Positions 48,226 to 58,719 of a stretch of DNA of 64,000 nt are shown here, one piece after another (position 1 is the stretch's first letter; the number at the start of each line of letters is the position of its first letter). The DNA lies in NCBI GenBank assembly GCA_951802425.1, contig OX637798.1, positions 2,046,001 to 2,110,000 of the forward strand, read 5' to 3'. The stretch comes from Clavaria fumosa (Eukaryota > Basidiomycota > Agaricomycetes > Agaricales > Clavariaceae). The position numbers were made by a program, and so were the translations under genes. A model generated the notes under the pieces. It was not told where the DNA came from. It saw nothing but the letters and a program-made list of their open reading frames with translations, and made no database searches.

Positions 48226-48615
48226 GGTTATGAAATGCAAGGAAGGGAGAGGAAGGAAGGAGCGAAAGCGCCCGCGCCGCATCGCACGGTTCATGGTCGT
48301 GACAGTAATCGAGATCACCACGTTTGCTCCATTTGGTAATACATAAACGTAAATTACCTCATCCGTACTTTGTGTCCTTGTCCTTGTACTGCTACCATCG
48401 TCAATGCTAAGCAGCGTTTTAACGGCGCACAAAACGTCCATTGTCTTGGTTGCCATGTTTTTCAGGCTCCGTGTGGCGACCCAATCTACCATGGGTGGTT
48501 TGTTTTTTATGCCCGTCTATTATACAAGACTACAATTCTACGATTTCTAGTCTCATAAAATGTATATAAAGGAGAACACAGAGGTAAGCAAAGTTCCCTC
48601 CCCCCCGAGTCAACC
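48226..48615. promoter_or_regulatory. divergent promoter region of the mannosidase and the PPxY membrane gene
   Basis: The plus-strand gene has tatataaagg at 48563-48572, about 45 bp before its ATG, with a pyrimidine run (ccctccccccc) between. The same TATA segment is kept in the duplicate at 51823-51832. The homology shared with the second copy starts at about 48471. Confidence 0.7.
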
Positions 48616-50395
48616 ATGAAAATAAGCGCGCTCCTGGTGAGCAGCTTAACCTTTGTCCTCGTCCTAGGTAAGGTTAGTAGATCCTCGAATTAACCTGTCT
48701 GACTGCTTGCCTTAATTCAGGGCAAATTTCTACCGTGACGCTCTATGCTGTCTCCGGGGAGGGATTCTTTTGGGGTGGTCTCACCATACATGCCGAGGGC
48801 GTCAATGCAGACGGCGCAACCACCTACAGCTTCGGCCAACCCCAAATTGCTGTGAGAACCAGAGGTGGTGTCACCCAAACGCTGACCGAGACTTGGCGTG
48901 GTCCGTCTTGTTCTTCTTTCCCTCTCAAATTCCAATCTCTTGGCTGATCGATTCCTATGTTGTATGTTCTTGCAAGAACAGGCACTGTAGTTCAGAACGC
49001 TTTTTCGCAGGTAATTACAGCCCAACCCACAAATACAGACGATCTCGCGGCCCTTGGGACTTGCTCACTAGGCTTCACCGGCGGTGCGTGTGTCTGGGGC
49101 GATTGGTTGTCAGGCTCCACAACAGCGCACTACACGTTCACTGGAAATGTGCTTCCGTACTACACCCTCATTGTCACCGGCGTGCCGACCAGCCCATCGA
49201 CTAGCACTCCGACACCTACGACTGCCCTTCCCATCCGCACTGAATCATCATCTTCGAGCAGCAGCCCTCTCGTCACTCCTACCCGGCCTAACCCCACCGC
49301 CGGTACTACTGCCGCCGCCGCAGCTACTAAGGCTACTGATGCGGCCGACAACACTGGTTCCGCTACTAGCAGTAGCACAGGCAGCGTAGCATCCGATCTT
49401 AGCGGGAACGCGACCCACCGGGGCGCAATCATTGGTGGCGTGGTTGCTGGTGTGCTTATATGCATTGGATTAGCCGTCTTGCTGCTTTTCATTCGTTCAC
49501 GGCGCAGGCGGGGCCAGTGGGAAGTTGACCACAGCGTCTCAAAGGTACAGTAATGTCGCACTGCGACTTGTTTGATCGCTTGCTTATTGCGGGACCCAAT
49601 CGTTGCCAGAACAATACCCCAGGCACCAATACTCTGACGTTCGGTCATTCTGTCGCGAATCCGTCTTTCTCTGGGCTCACTCAGACGCTGTCCTACGGCC
49701 ACGTACGGAGGACTGGCTCTTCCGGCCCTCTCATGGACATCGATGGGCCGCCGCATGATACATCGACTGTAAGCGGCGGCAGCCTCAGTCCTTACATGCT
49801 CGGAACGGCACCCTACGCCGGCCACAGCAGCGCGAGCAGCGCCCCGCCAGCTGCCGTGGCGAGCAGCACCACCTTGTCGTCCGCATCGCCGCCGCTGCAA
49901 CAGCCGCCGAAGCGCACGGGCGTGCAAAGCCCTGGCACTGGGCTGCCGTCGCAGCCCCAAGGCCAGCAGGACGACATCCGACCTGAGCTGAACGCGCTCA
50001 GGGATGAGATACAGCTTCTTCGGGCGTTACAACAACAGCAGCATCAGCCATATTTTGACGGGCCACCTCCAGAGTATCCAGCGCCATGACGTTACGACTT
50101 TTTTTTTCTACCCGAGAATTCTAAAATCTTCTACCTTCTTTTCTTGACATATACTTCCTTTCCTTTTCTTTTTACACGTTCTTCGCCCCATGGACAGATT
50201 TCCTTGGTTGCGAGGTACACGTATTTCACATCGTATTGCTATCGCCGCTTTCATAAATTGCTTTGTGTATTCTTGCTTTGTGTGTCTACATGCTTTGTGT
50301 ACTTGCAAAACGGCAGGCTGTGTTGTACATAGAAGGATTTTCTCTCAAAGGACTCAGCAACCTGTTATATGCCAAATCCATCCAGAGTGTCTATA
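48471..50395. repeat. tandem duplication unit, copy 1
   Basis: Runs from gacccaatctacc (about 48471) to ccatccagagtgtctatat (about 50395) and includes promoter, gene and 3' flank. Copy 2 occupies about 50913-50979 plus 51800-53566, in the same orientation. The two are separated by the SET2 fragment. Confidence 0.88.
48616..50089 (+). CDS. single-pass membrane protein with Ser/Thr-rich ectodomain and C-terminal PPxY, copy 1 (423 aa)
   Basis: Four exons: 48616-48667, 48721-48897, 48982-49544 and 49610-50089, total 1272 nt. A signal peptide (MKISALLVSSLTFVLVLG) leads into a ~100-residue extracellular domain (TVTLYAVSGEGFFWGGLTIH, LAALGTCSLGFTGGACVWGD) and then a Ser/Thr/Pro linker likely to be O-glycosylated. 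One membrane helix follows (AIIGGVVAGVLICIGLAVLL) with a basic stop (RSRRRR). The cytoplasmic tail (~170 residues) is Ser/Pro/Gln-rich and carries a short coil (ELNALRDEIQLLRALQQQQ). It ends PYFDGPPPEYPAP, a PPxY motif that WW-domain ubiquitin ligases of the Rsp5/Nedd4 type bind. I do not recognise the ectodomain. The layout recalls cell-wall stress sensors; that role is inference. Confidence 0.85.
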
Positions 50396-50434
50396 TTATG
50401 ACGGAGTGCCTGTAGTCAACATGGACTTCCAGAG
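50090..50434. other. 3' flank of copy 1, no gene
   Basis: T-rich untranslated region and downstream DNA, shared with 53295-53566. Homology stops near 50395, and the SET2 fragment starts about 40 bp later. The frame at 50190-50600 runs across this boundary and is not a gene. Confidence 0.65.
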
Positions 50435-50912
50435 TGAGCAAACGAGGAAAGAGGTGGACCTCGTCGTTCTGCAGCATCATAAAACAGAAATGGCGAATGC
50501 TCTCGGCGGCATAATCGTGCATGCGCTTCTTGAAAGAGATGAGGCTGACAACCTCGCCAACGTATTCATAAATGAAAGTATCTCTGGAGAGCCGTCGTGA
50601 TCAGTAAGATGAAGAGAGTACACAAAGGGCGTCAAACTTTCGCAGATCTGCTGCGGCTCCAGACTCAAGCCCTTTCTCTTCCGTCTGGACAAGCTCTAGT
50701 CCCGCATAATCTTTACGCTGGAAGCTGTAATGAAAAAGAGGGACGCGTCAGCATGTGGAGGTGCACGACGAAATGCAACAATTCGCACCGTTGATTTTGA
50801 CAGTAGGAACGGCATCTGCAGTCGTCGGGCAGGCATTCGACCTGGGTTAGTCGATGAATGCAGCCTGAGTCCGAACCATGTCCACAAGCGTGAGTTGAAT
50901 CGCCTACGCCTG
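50435..50912 (-). pseudogene. antisense fragment of SET2 (AWS-SET part) with introns kept
   Basis: About 480 bp matching SET2 9967-10444 on the opposite strand. It begins exactly at the cag of the 3' splice site before exon 2 (caggcgtaggcgattcaactc). It carries AWS residues ([30 protein letters not shown]), the next intron, the exon read as [12 protein letters not shown] sequence in SET2, another intron and the exon with [10 protein letters not shown], ending inside the following intron. It differs by scattered substitutions and a 6-bp insertion (tcaggc) after GSD. No promoter, start or SET core is present, so it is a DNA-level fragment and not a retrocopy. Confidence 0.92.
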
Positions 50913-50979
50913 TCTGGTGACCCAATCTACCCTGTGTGGGTGGTTTTTGATGCCCGTCTGTTATACAAGACTGCAATTC

Positions 50980-51799
50980 ATGTGGGGATACGAAGAGGGA
51001 AAGAGAAACGAGGTTGACCGCATGGTGCAGTGATGCGAGATTGATGTCCTCAACGACTGGCCTGCATCCAGCTGCGCAGACCAAATCCATACACTCCTCA
51101 AATTCCGCATGGCCTATGGTCGTAGCTCAAGGGAATGCTACATATCACCCAGAGACCTTTGGAAGCGAGTTCTCGGTGTTGACGTACGTCCTCGCAATCC
51201 ATATGTTTCATCTACTATCTCAATAATCTCTTTGCCCTCCAGTGACTTCTTGGAAACCCTCGATGAGCGGACTTTCTTTACACCGCCAGCGACCGTCGCT
51301 CCGCCGCGGCTTTTGTCTTCTGCTTCGTCTTCCGCTTCGGCTCCTAGCACTACTGCAAAAGAAGAAGCGGTCCCCTTGCTTAAGCCGGAAGAGCCTGTGC
51401 CTATCCACGGACGGACTTGTACTGCAACCTGAACAGTTTCCGATGACCCTGTATGGAACTCAAAATCGCTTTGTTGCGGTCCGGAATACATTGCACAATT
51501 TAGGGATTTTCGGTGCGAGAATCTGATGGCTTTGTGTGAAACTTCATAAGGAGGCCCCACATCATGATCAGATTCAAATTCCCCATCACAACGTCGACAC
51601 GACTTTCGGTTCCATAAAATCTGACTCTGGGCCGAGCAGAGGGATCTTGGGTTAAACGACGGACGCGCGGTTTCCGCACCACCACTATTCTTTTTACGTT
51701 CTTATGGCGATTACAGCATCCTCGAACCTGGGCGGATGTTGATGCGGGACAGAAGATAAACGGGGTTCATGTGGCGTACTTCTTAAAACATTGTTGTTC
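50980..51799. other. ~820-bp insertion in the promoter of copy 2
   Basis: No match elsewhere in the window was noticed and no terminal repeat is clear; a ttc at both edges could be a short target duplication or chance. A plus-strand frame (51109-51432, DFLETLDERTFFTPPAT...) has protein-like stretches but no supported start or splice pattern. It may be a captured gene piece. Confidence 0.6.
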
Positions 51800-51881
51800 T
51801 ACGATTTCTAGTCTCATAAAATGTATATAAAGGAGAACACAGAGGTAAGCAAGGTTCCCTCCCCCCCCCCCCCAGTCAACC

Positions 51882-53294
51882 ATGCAAATAAGCGTGCTCC
51901 TGGTGAGCAGCTTAAGCTTTGTCCTCGTCCTAGGTAAGGTTAATGGATCCTCAAATTATCCTGTCTAACTGCTTGCCTTAATTCAGGGCAAATTTCTACC
52001 GTGACGCTCTATGCTGTCTCCGGGGAGGGATTCTTTTGGGGTGGTCTCACCATACATGCCGAGGGCGTCAATGCAGATGGCGCAACCACCTACAGCTTCG
52101 GCCAACCCCAAACTGCTGTGAGAACCAGAGGTGGTGTCACCCAAACGCTGACCGATACTTGGCGTGGTCCGTCTTGATCTTCCTCTCAAATTCCAATCTC
52201 TTGGCTGATCGATTCCTATGTTCTTGCAAGAACAGGCACTGTAGTTCAGAACGCTTTTTCGCAGGTAATTACAGCCAAACCCACAACTACAGACGATCTC
52301 GCGGCCCTTGGGACTTGCTCACTAGGCTTCACCGGCGGTGCGTGTGTCTGGGGCGATTGGTTGTCAGGCTCCACAACAGCGCACTACACGTTCACTGGAA
52401 ATGTGCTTCCGTACTACACCCTCATTGTCACCAGCGTGCCGACCAGCACTCCGACACCTACGACTGCCCTTCCCATCCGCACTGAATCATCATCTTTGAC
52501 CAGCAGCCCTCTCGTCACTCCTACCGCCGCCACAGCTACTAAGGCTACTGATGCGGCCAACGGCACTGGTTCCGCTACTAGCAGTAGCGCAAGCAGCGTA
52601 GCATCCGATCTTAGCAGAAACGCGACCCACCGGGGCGCAATCATTGGTGGCGTGGTTGCTGGTGTGCTTACATGCATTGGATTAGCCGTCTTGCTGCTTT
52701 TCATCCGTTCACGGCGCAGGCGGGGCCAGTGGGAAGTTGATCGCAGCGTCTCAAAGGTACAGTAATGTCGATTTGCGACTTGTTTGATGCTTGCTTAACG
52801 CGAGTTGCTAGAATAATACCCCAGGCGCCAATACTCTAACGTTCGGGCATCCCTTCGCGAATCCTTCTTTTCCTGAGTTCACTCAAACGCTGTTCTACGG
52901 CCACCGACGGAGAACCGGCTCTGCCGGTCCTCTCATAGACATCGATGGGCCGCCGCATGACACGTCGACTGTAAGCGGCAGCGGTAGCCTCAGCCCTTAC
53001 ATGCTCGGAATGGCACCCTACGCCGGCCACAGCAGCGCGAGCAGCGCCCCACCAGCTGCCGTGGCGAGCAGCAATACCTTGCCGTCCGTGCCGCCGCCGC
53101 CGCACCAGCCGCTGAAGCGCACGGGCGTGCAAAGACCAGGCACCGGGCTGCAGTCGCAGCCCCAAGGCCAGCAGGACGACATCCGACCTGAGCTGAACGC
53201 GCTCAGGGATGAGATACAGCTTCTTCGGGCGCTACAACAACGGCAGCATCAGCCATACTTTGACGGACCACCACCAGAGTATCCAGCGCCATGA
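51882..53294 (+). CDS. PPxY membrane protein, copy 2 (410 aa)
   Basis: Paralogue of 48616-50089 with the same four exons (51882-51933, 51987-52163, 52236-52756, 52812-53294; 1233 nt). It has a signal peptide MQISVLLVSSLSFVLVLG, the same extracellular domain, a Ser/Thr linker shortened by 14 codons and one helix (AIIGGVVAGVLTCIGLAVLL) with RSRRRR. The tail ends PYFDGPPPEYPAP. Introns differ more than exons: the second intron lost about a dozen bases. All frames are kept, so it is probably functional. Its TATA element is kept (51823) but everything upstream is new sequence, so its control may differ from copy 1. Confidence 0.84.
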
Positions 53295-53566
53295 CGTTAC
53301 GCCTATCCGAAAATTCTACCTTCTTTTCTTGACATATACTTCTTTTCCTTTTCTTTCTACACCTCTTCGCCCCATGGACAGACTCTCTTGGTTGCGACGT
53401 ACATCGTATTGCTATCGCCGCTTTTATAAGTTTGTGTATTCTTGCTTTGTGTATCTATATGCTTTTTGTACCTGTAAAACGGCAGGCTGTGCTGTACATG
53501 GAAGAATATTTCCCTCAAACGACCTAGCAATTTGTTATATACCAAATCCATCCAGAGTGTCTATAT

Positions 53567-54060
53567 AGACTACAGTCTTGACATTTGCGGCGTACTTCCA
53601 TAACTTACCGAGCTCGCTTTTGCCCATTACAAATGAGAAGCGCTTCACTTGACCGGCCTTGATGATCCCACTTCCAGCTATCACTCTACCTTCCAATTTC
53701 CTTTGGTAAGTATGACCCAAAAGTGGGGAGTTTCCTAATTTTTTAAATATCCTTACCCCAACGGACGAACAAAGTACTTGAGAATGATGACATTGCCAGG
53801 GGACCGCAAGGCGAGAACAATAGTCAAAACAAATGAAACAACGGGAGATGTAGTCGCCAACGCCCTGAAACGGCTTGGCTTTGTAAAAGGCATCGGTTGT
53901 GACACGTGCATCACCAAATTGGATGTGGCGAGTTGCATCACAACGCTAAGAACGCTATGGTTCAGATGGAACTGTTCATCATTGGATGATGCGGCGGCTG
54001 GCACTACGCTTTGCAAATTGTCCAACGAATTCTCCGGTGCAGGCGCCCGCAGTGACTAAC
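53567..54060 (-). CDS. possible small membrane-associated protein, fragmentary
   Basis: Weakly supported and not recognised. Upstream part 54055-53753 reads VVMQLATSNLVMHVSQPMPF and a hydrophobic VVSFVLTIVLALRS, then NVIILKYFVRPLG. After a likely intron (gtaaggat...aaattag) a second part (53720 downward) reads GHTYQRKLEGRVIAGSGIIK and RFSFVMGKSELGK. No convincing start is seen, and the 3' end runs into the edge of the duplicated unit, so this may be the remnant of a gene broken by the duplication. Confidence 0.3.
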
Positions 54061-54397
54061 CAAAGGAAGAAAACATAGGTAGCTTGGCTTGGCTGTGCTG
54101 CAGGTAACCGAATTGATTAGCCGAGGCTCGGCCCGCCCCCGGTGATGAAAGAATAAAGACTAGTGTGCTTCATCGACCTCCGGCAAGGTCGAACCTACAG
54201 TACAACGGACCTACAAATTTCCAAGCTAGAGCCATTGGCTGGCAAGGGCTGTAAGGCCCGAGCTGTAGCCCCTTATCACATGATGTAAAGCTTATCACCA
54301 CCTATATAAACAACGGGGGGGGGCCAAATCACCCAGTTCTTAACTCCGCAACGACACCATCCCATCCCTCTCGCCGTCGACAATCACGACGACCACC

Positions 54398-54877
54398 ATG
54401 GAGCACACAAAAATGGAAATTCCGACGCAGAGCTACCCCATATTCATGCTCACCAGCGCTTCCCTCTTCTTTTCCATCCTCATGTTCTTCTTCTCCATGC
54501 TGGACCTGGGGTTCCTCTCCCTCTTGCTCAACCCCATTTTCGCATTCCTCACCATCATCTTCCACATCACCATCCTCAGCCTCACGTTCAGGAGGTCACG
54601 CACACTCAGCGCAGCCCTGTCCGTCTGGCCTGCCACGCGCGCCATCAATATCGGCATCTCCTACTTCTTATCCGTCGCTTGGCTCGCGGCTCTAATCCTT
54701 AAATGCATCATCACTGGCACTCGAGCCTTCGAAATCGAAATAACGCCCGCCCTAGGCGTAGATGCCGTGCAGATTATCCTTGATGTGATCGAGTTTGGGT
54801 TGATGTTATCGTTGGCCATCGTATCAACTAGGTGGAGACGGCGAGCACCCAATCCGCGAGAGTGGATATCGCTTTGA
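54398..54877 (+). CDS. hypothetical four-helix membrane protein (159 aa)
   Basis: Intronless frame with a good start context (gaccaccatgg) and a TATA-like tatataaac at 54303, about 95 bp upstream. Four hydrophobic helices: FMLTSASLFFSILMFFFSML, FLSLLLNPIFAFLTIIFHIT, INIGISYFLSVAWLAALIL and IILDVIEFGLMLSLAIVS. Basic loops (FRRSRT) and a basic C-terminus (RWRRRAPNPREWISL) are probably cytoplasmic. The pattern is common in Agaricomycete hypothetical membrane proteins. No function is known to me. Confidence 0.75.
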   Translation: MEHTKMEIPTQSYPIFMLTSASLFFSILMFFFSMLDLGFLSLLLNPIFAFLTIIFHITILSLTFRRSRTLSAALSVWPATRAINIGISYFLSVAWLAALILKCIITGTRAFEIEITPALGVDAVQIILDVIEFGLMLSLAIVSTRWRRRAPNPREWISL

Positions 54878-55132
54878 GGTCCGGCAGAGATTAGAAGTGG
54901 TTCGTCCCCAGACGATTCTCCCGTCCATGTTGTACAATGTGCTCGATGTATGTTGTATGTTGCTTGTTGCTTGCTGTGTATTTGTAACTGTGTCTACATA
55001 TTGTGCCATCCAAATATAACCAAATAGTCTTTACGCATGACGTAAGCTGCAAAGTAATCGACGCGTCGTCGCTCGCGAGCCTGCGTGTGCGTGTCGGCGT
55101 TGACGACGAGCAGCATTCTGCAGTCCACGTCC

Positions 55133-57723
55133 ATGGCCCCATTTCAAGTCCACATCAAGCATGCAGGAAAAGTCTACGATGTACAGCTCGATCCAGACCA
55201 ACCTCCGCTCGTTTTCAAGGAAGCGGTGTCTCAACTCACAGGTGTCCCCGTCGACAGGATGAAGGTTATGATAAAGGGCGGTGTGCTCAAAGTGTGTCCT
55301 CCCAAAAATTCTGGATGGCTTTAAAATTTGAGCCATATTTCTCGGCGCAGGATGATTCGAACTGGACCAAGATTGCCCCAAAAGCCGTGCGTGCCATCCT
55401 CGGCGCGTCGCGGATGTTCCTCACGTTCACGGTTACAGGGTCAGACATTTATGGTTATTGGAGCTGCCGGGGCGCTGCCTAAGCCGCCGGAGAAACCGAT
55501 CGTGTTTCTTGAAGGTACAGTGCCGCTCTACTCTCCCTACCAACTCCTATCAACCCTCCGTAGATATGGACGACGCAGAACTCGCTCAAGCGGTAAATCC
55601 TTGCCCACTCTGTCTCATGCATCGTGCCGCTGCAGCTCCTCCATTCTGCAGCTCATCAAGCCCGCTGGCCTAAAAAAGTTTGCCTTCTTTTTGGCGTGTA
55701 TATGCATGGACGTCGCTAACCTGCGCTTTCTTTCTTTCTTGTAGTCTTGGAAATACGTGTTACATGAATGCCACTGTACAAGCCATGCGTGCCATACCGG
55801 AGCTGCAGGCTGCGCTCAATGCGTAAGTTCGTCCCTACACCATGTCCCGCATCGCGCCGTTCTCACCACATTGCTTCCGTCGCGACGATCATCCCGCGTC
55901 TTTCGAAAACCCACGCGGACGACCAGCTCCCCACCAACAAGCGCCCTGCCACGCGCGCTGCGCGACCTCTATGCGACCATGGCCATGACCACCGAGGACG
56001 TCATGCCCTTTACGTTCCTGCAGGTCCTGCGCCAGGTTGTCCCGCAATTTGGCGAGCTCGTCACCATGGGGCGCGGCCGCGGATATGCTCAGCAAGGTGC
56101 ATTTTGGCTCTCCCCCTTTCGTCTTTCGTCTTCTTTCACCCACGACTTCTCTCATCGTGTGGCGGGTTGGTGACTGCTTTCTTTCCTTTCTTTGCAGACG
56201 CGGAGGAGTGCTGGATTCAGTTGACTAACTCGCTTCAGGAGCTCTCCGGGCTCCCAGGGCCGGCTCCGCCGCCCGGGTCGAGCAGTCCCGCCGGCGAAGA
56301 AGGTGCGGCCGGTGCGCCTGCCCCGGCTCCTCAACCCCCGACCAAGAAGTTCGTGCAGCAGTACATGATGGGCGAGATGCGGCGCGAGTGAGTGGGGCGT
56401 TATCATTTTTGTGATCGCTCATTCCCTTCCGTATTTCTCGGGAACTAGGTTGCGTTGCGACGACGCGCCCGACGAGCCCGTGACGACGTCTGTCGAGAAC
56501 GTCCTCAAGGTCGAATGTAACATCTCTATCACGACAAACTACATGCACAACGGGATTACCGATGTCCGTTCGTCCACCCGCCTTCCTCCTTGTCTAGAGT
56601 GATCCATTGACTTGCCGCTACAAAAAAATCAAAGGCGCTAACCCAGAAAGTGGAGAAGTACTCGCCATCGCTCGGGCGAGAGGCGGTGTACACGCAAACG
56701 TCAAGATTGAGTCGCTTGCCGGCATATTTGACGATCCATATGGTTCGATTCGCGTGGAGGACGGATATTAATAAGAAGACCAAGATCATGGTTAGTTCCT
56801 TCCCCATCTCCGCTGCCGCTGGTAGGCTTGAGGGACTCACTGTTGTAACTTTCCTTCCATGTTGAACGCCCCCTTCCTCGCGGACGTAACCACAGAGGAG
56901 AGTCAAGTTCCCAGAAGAGTACAGTGCGTGCGACCTGGTAACGGATGAGCTGCGAGCAAAGCTAGGGCCGGTCGGCACGCGGCTGAAGGAGATCGAGAAG
57001 GAGCGGGCGGAGCGACGGAAAGTGAGGAAGAGGACTCGGGCAGCTTCCGCAGCCAGCGTTGCGGCTAGTGGAGGTGATGCTTCGTTGGGGCCGACATTAG
57101 ACGACGTCGAGATGGCGGACGCGACACAACCAGCGGTGGGGAGCGCAACGGGTACGGGGACAACGACGGCGGGTGAGTTGGAAGAGGAGAGCGTGTATCG
57201 GGAGAGGGAACTCAAGGAGCTTTTGGCGCTCGTGTCGCCCGACTTGAGGGCTGACGTTGGGTGCAGCGATACGGGGCTCTACGATCTTGTTGGTGAGTCT
57301 ATTTTGGTTGCGCGGGCGCCTCTTTATTGGTGGGACAGGCGGCTGTGTTGATTACTGGATCTGACTGCTCGATAGCGATCGTCACGCATAAGGGTGCGGC
57401 TGCGGATTCGGGGCATTACATAGGCTTTGTGAAGAAGAGCGTGTTCCAGAACGCCCCGCCTACTTCGGCCCAATCGTCATCGATGTCGACGTCGCTTCCA
57501 CCCTCGGCGGAAGTTGAAGACGACGAAGACTGGTACAAGTTTGATGATGATAAGGTTTCGGTGTTCCCCAAAGAAAAACTTAGCACGCTTGATGGTGGAG
57601 GTGGGCTTTAGTTTCTTATCCTTGATGGGATGATTGCACTGATCGGTTGGTTGGACTTGAATTATACCAGGCGAGGACTCTGCTGCATACGTGCTGCTGT
57701 ACAAGAGCAAAGCGTTGGCGTGA
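55133..57723 (+). CDS. UBP6: ubiquitin carboxyl-terminal hydrolase UBP6/USP14
   Basis: Proteasome-bound deubiquitinase that removes ubiquitin chains from substrates. ATG 55133 (MAPFQVHIKHAGKVYDV) opens an N-terminal ubiquitin-like domain that docks on the proteasome (VDRMKVMIKGGVLK, KAGQTFMVIGAAG). The catalytic Cys box is split by an intron: KPAGLKN / LGNTCYMNATVQAMRA. It continues FLQVLRQVVPQFGE, YAQQDAEECWIQL, KVEKYSPSLGREAVY and LTIHMVRFAWRTD. A basic coil (KEIEKERAERRKVRKRTR) precedes the His box GLYDLVAIVTHKGAAADSGHYIGFVKK. DDEDWYKFDDDKVSVF and AYVLLYKSKALA close the protein. About nine exons, introns 50-90 nt. The Pro/Gly insert before KKFVQQYMMGEM is longer than in yeast. Confidence 0.95.
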
Positions 57724-58044
57724 AAAAATGCAAATCTGTGAGTGGTCGAAAGCAATAGTCGTTCCAATCTTGTAAGCACAATTGAAATGCAAAATGGCAT
57801 TCATTGACCTCGGGGTTGACAACACCTCGAAGAACGACTCTGCCTCGCTGCATTCATGTACCCCGAAGGATAGCAAAGCACGACCCATGCTCATTAAGGA
57901 TTTATTTGTGATATGTGTACAATTATGCATGCGTCAGACTGGTCTATATTAAAAGCTGCGTCTCCGTACCCGCGAGACGAAGCAAATGAATTCCGTGACT
58001 GAGAAAAGTTCTTTAATCGGACATTCTGCTGTGAAGATCAGGCG

Positions 58045-58609
58045 CTACAGCTCCAATACCAAGGCCAGCAACGCGACCTCCACAACTAGCACGATAGCGG
58101 CGAAGGCCACGACAATCCATCCCGCGGTGACAAAGGGGCGGCCAAAGATGCGCGTGCCCTCCTGGCCAGCCGTCCTGACGACGGTATTGAGCGGCGGCAG
58201 GGGGTGCGCCCAACTATCGGCAAAGTCGTGTTGCGAGTGGCGGCTGCGGAAATAGGCGACTATCGAGAGGAGCGCGGCCATCAGGGCGTAGAGTACGCCG
58301 ACTGGATAAGCGCCCGCAGGTGTGATCAGCTTTGGGTGAGTTCGGGGAGAGACACAAACGACTCGCTTCGGTAGAACCGATGGTCGAAAAGACGCAGGAT
58401 GGTGAGCGAGTAGCCCAGGTTCCCGAGCGCGGTGCGCCGGTACGCGCCGTCGAAGGTGCGCTGCCGTGCGCGTATCTCGACGAGCTCGGCCACGTCTGCG
58501 GGAATGAAGGAATCGGCTCTGTGCCCTCTGGTAGAAATTCGTTCAGTGGGCCGTGACGACAACGGTAGTGAGGGTCGGACCTGTATGTGTGGTGGTATGT
58601 GTCCGACAT
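58045..58609 (-). CDS. DUF202-family membrane protein
   Basis: Exon 1 (MSDTYHHTY) is joined by a 53-nt intron to GHRADSFIPADVAELVEIRARQRTFDGAYRRTALGNLGYSLTILRLF, the DUF202 signature. The C-terminal part reads VGVLYALMAALLSIVAYFRSR, HDFADSWAHPLPP, FGRPFVTAGWIVVAFAAIVL and VVEVALLALVLEL, giving two or three membrane helices. The junction between FDHRFYRS and LITPAGAYP (about 58340) is not resolved: no GT-AG intron of normal size fits the phase there, so I may have misjudged the exon edge or there is a small lesion. The family function is unknown. It diverges from OXA1 across 110 bp. Confidence 0.75.
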
Positions 58610-58719
58610 GGTGAGCGTCGACGGCGAAAGCGGAATTGGAGCGCGACGTTGGCAGCTTCAGGGTTCTGGTCACGCTCAAAAAACCTTTCAAAGTCCTGTT
58701 TTTTTCTCTCCCCTTCAAA
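58610..58719. promoter_or_regulatory. very short divergent promoter of DUF202 gene and OXA1
   Basis: 110 bp between the two proposed start codons. A T-rich tract (cctgtttttttctctcccc) sits just before the OXA1 start. If the OXA1 start is downstream, the spacer is longer. Confidence 0.5.

Larger units (their letters stand above)
50913..53566. repeat. tandem duplication unit, copy 2 (interrupted)
   Basis: Matches copy 1 in two parts, 50913-50979 and 51800-53566. Copy 1 reads tacaattc|tacgatttc without a break. Here the left part stops at gcaattc (50979) and the right part resumes at tacgatttc (51800). Confidence 0.85.

Noticed and set aside
50190..50600. 136-codon frame downstream of the first PPxY gene
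   Set aside because: It spans the junction between the 3' flank and the antisense SET2 fragment, so it is a chance fusion.
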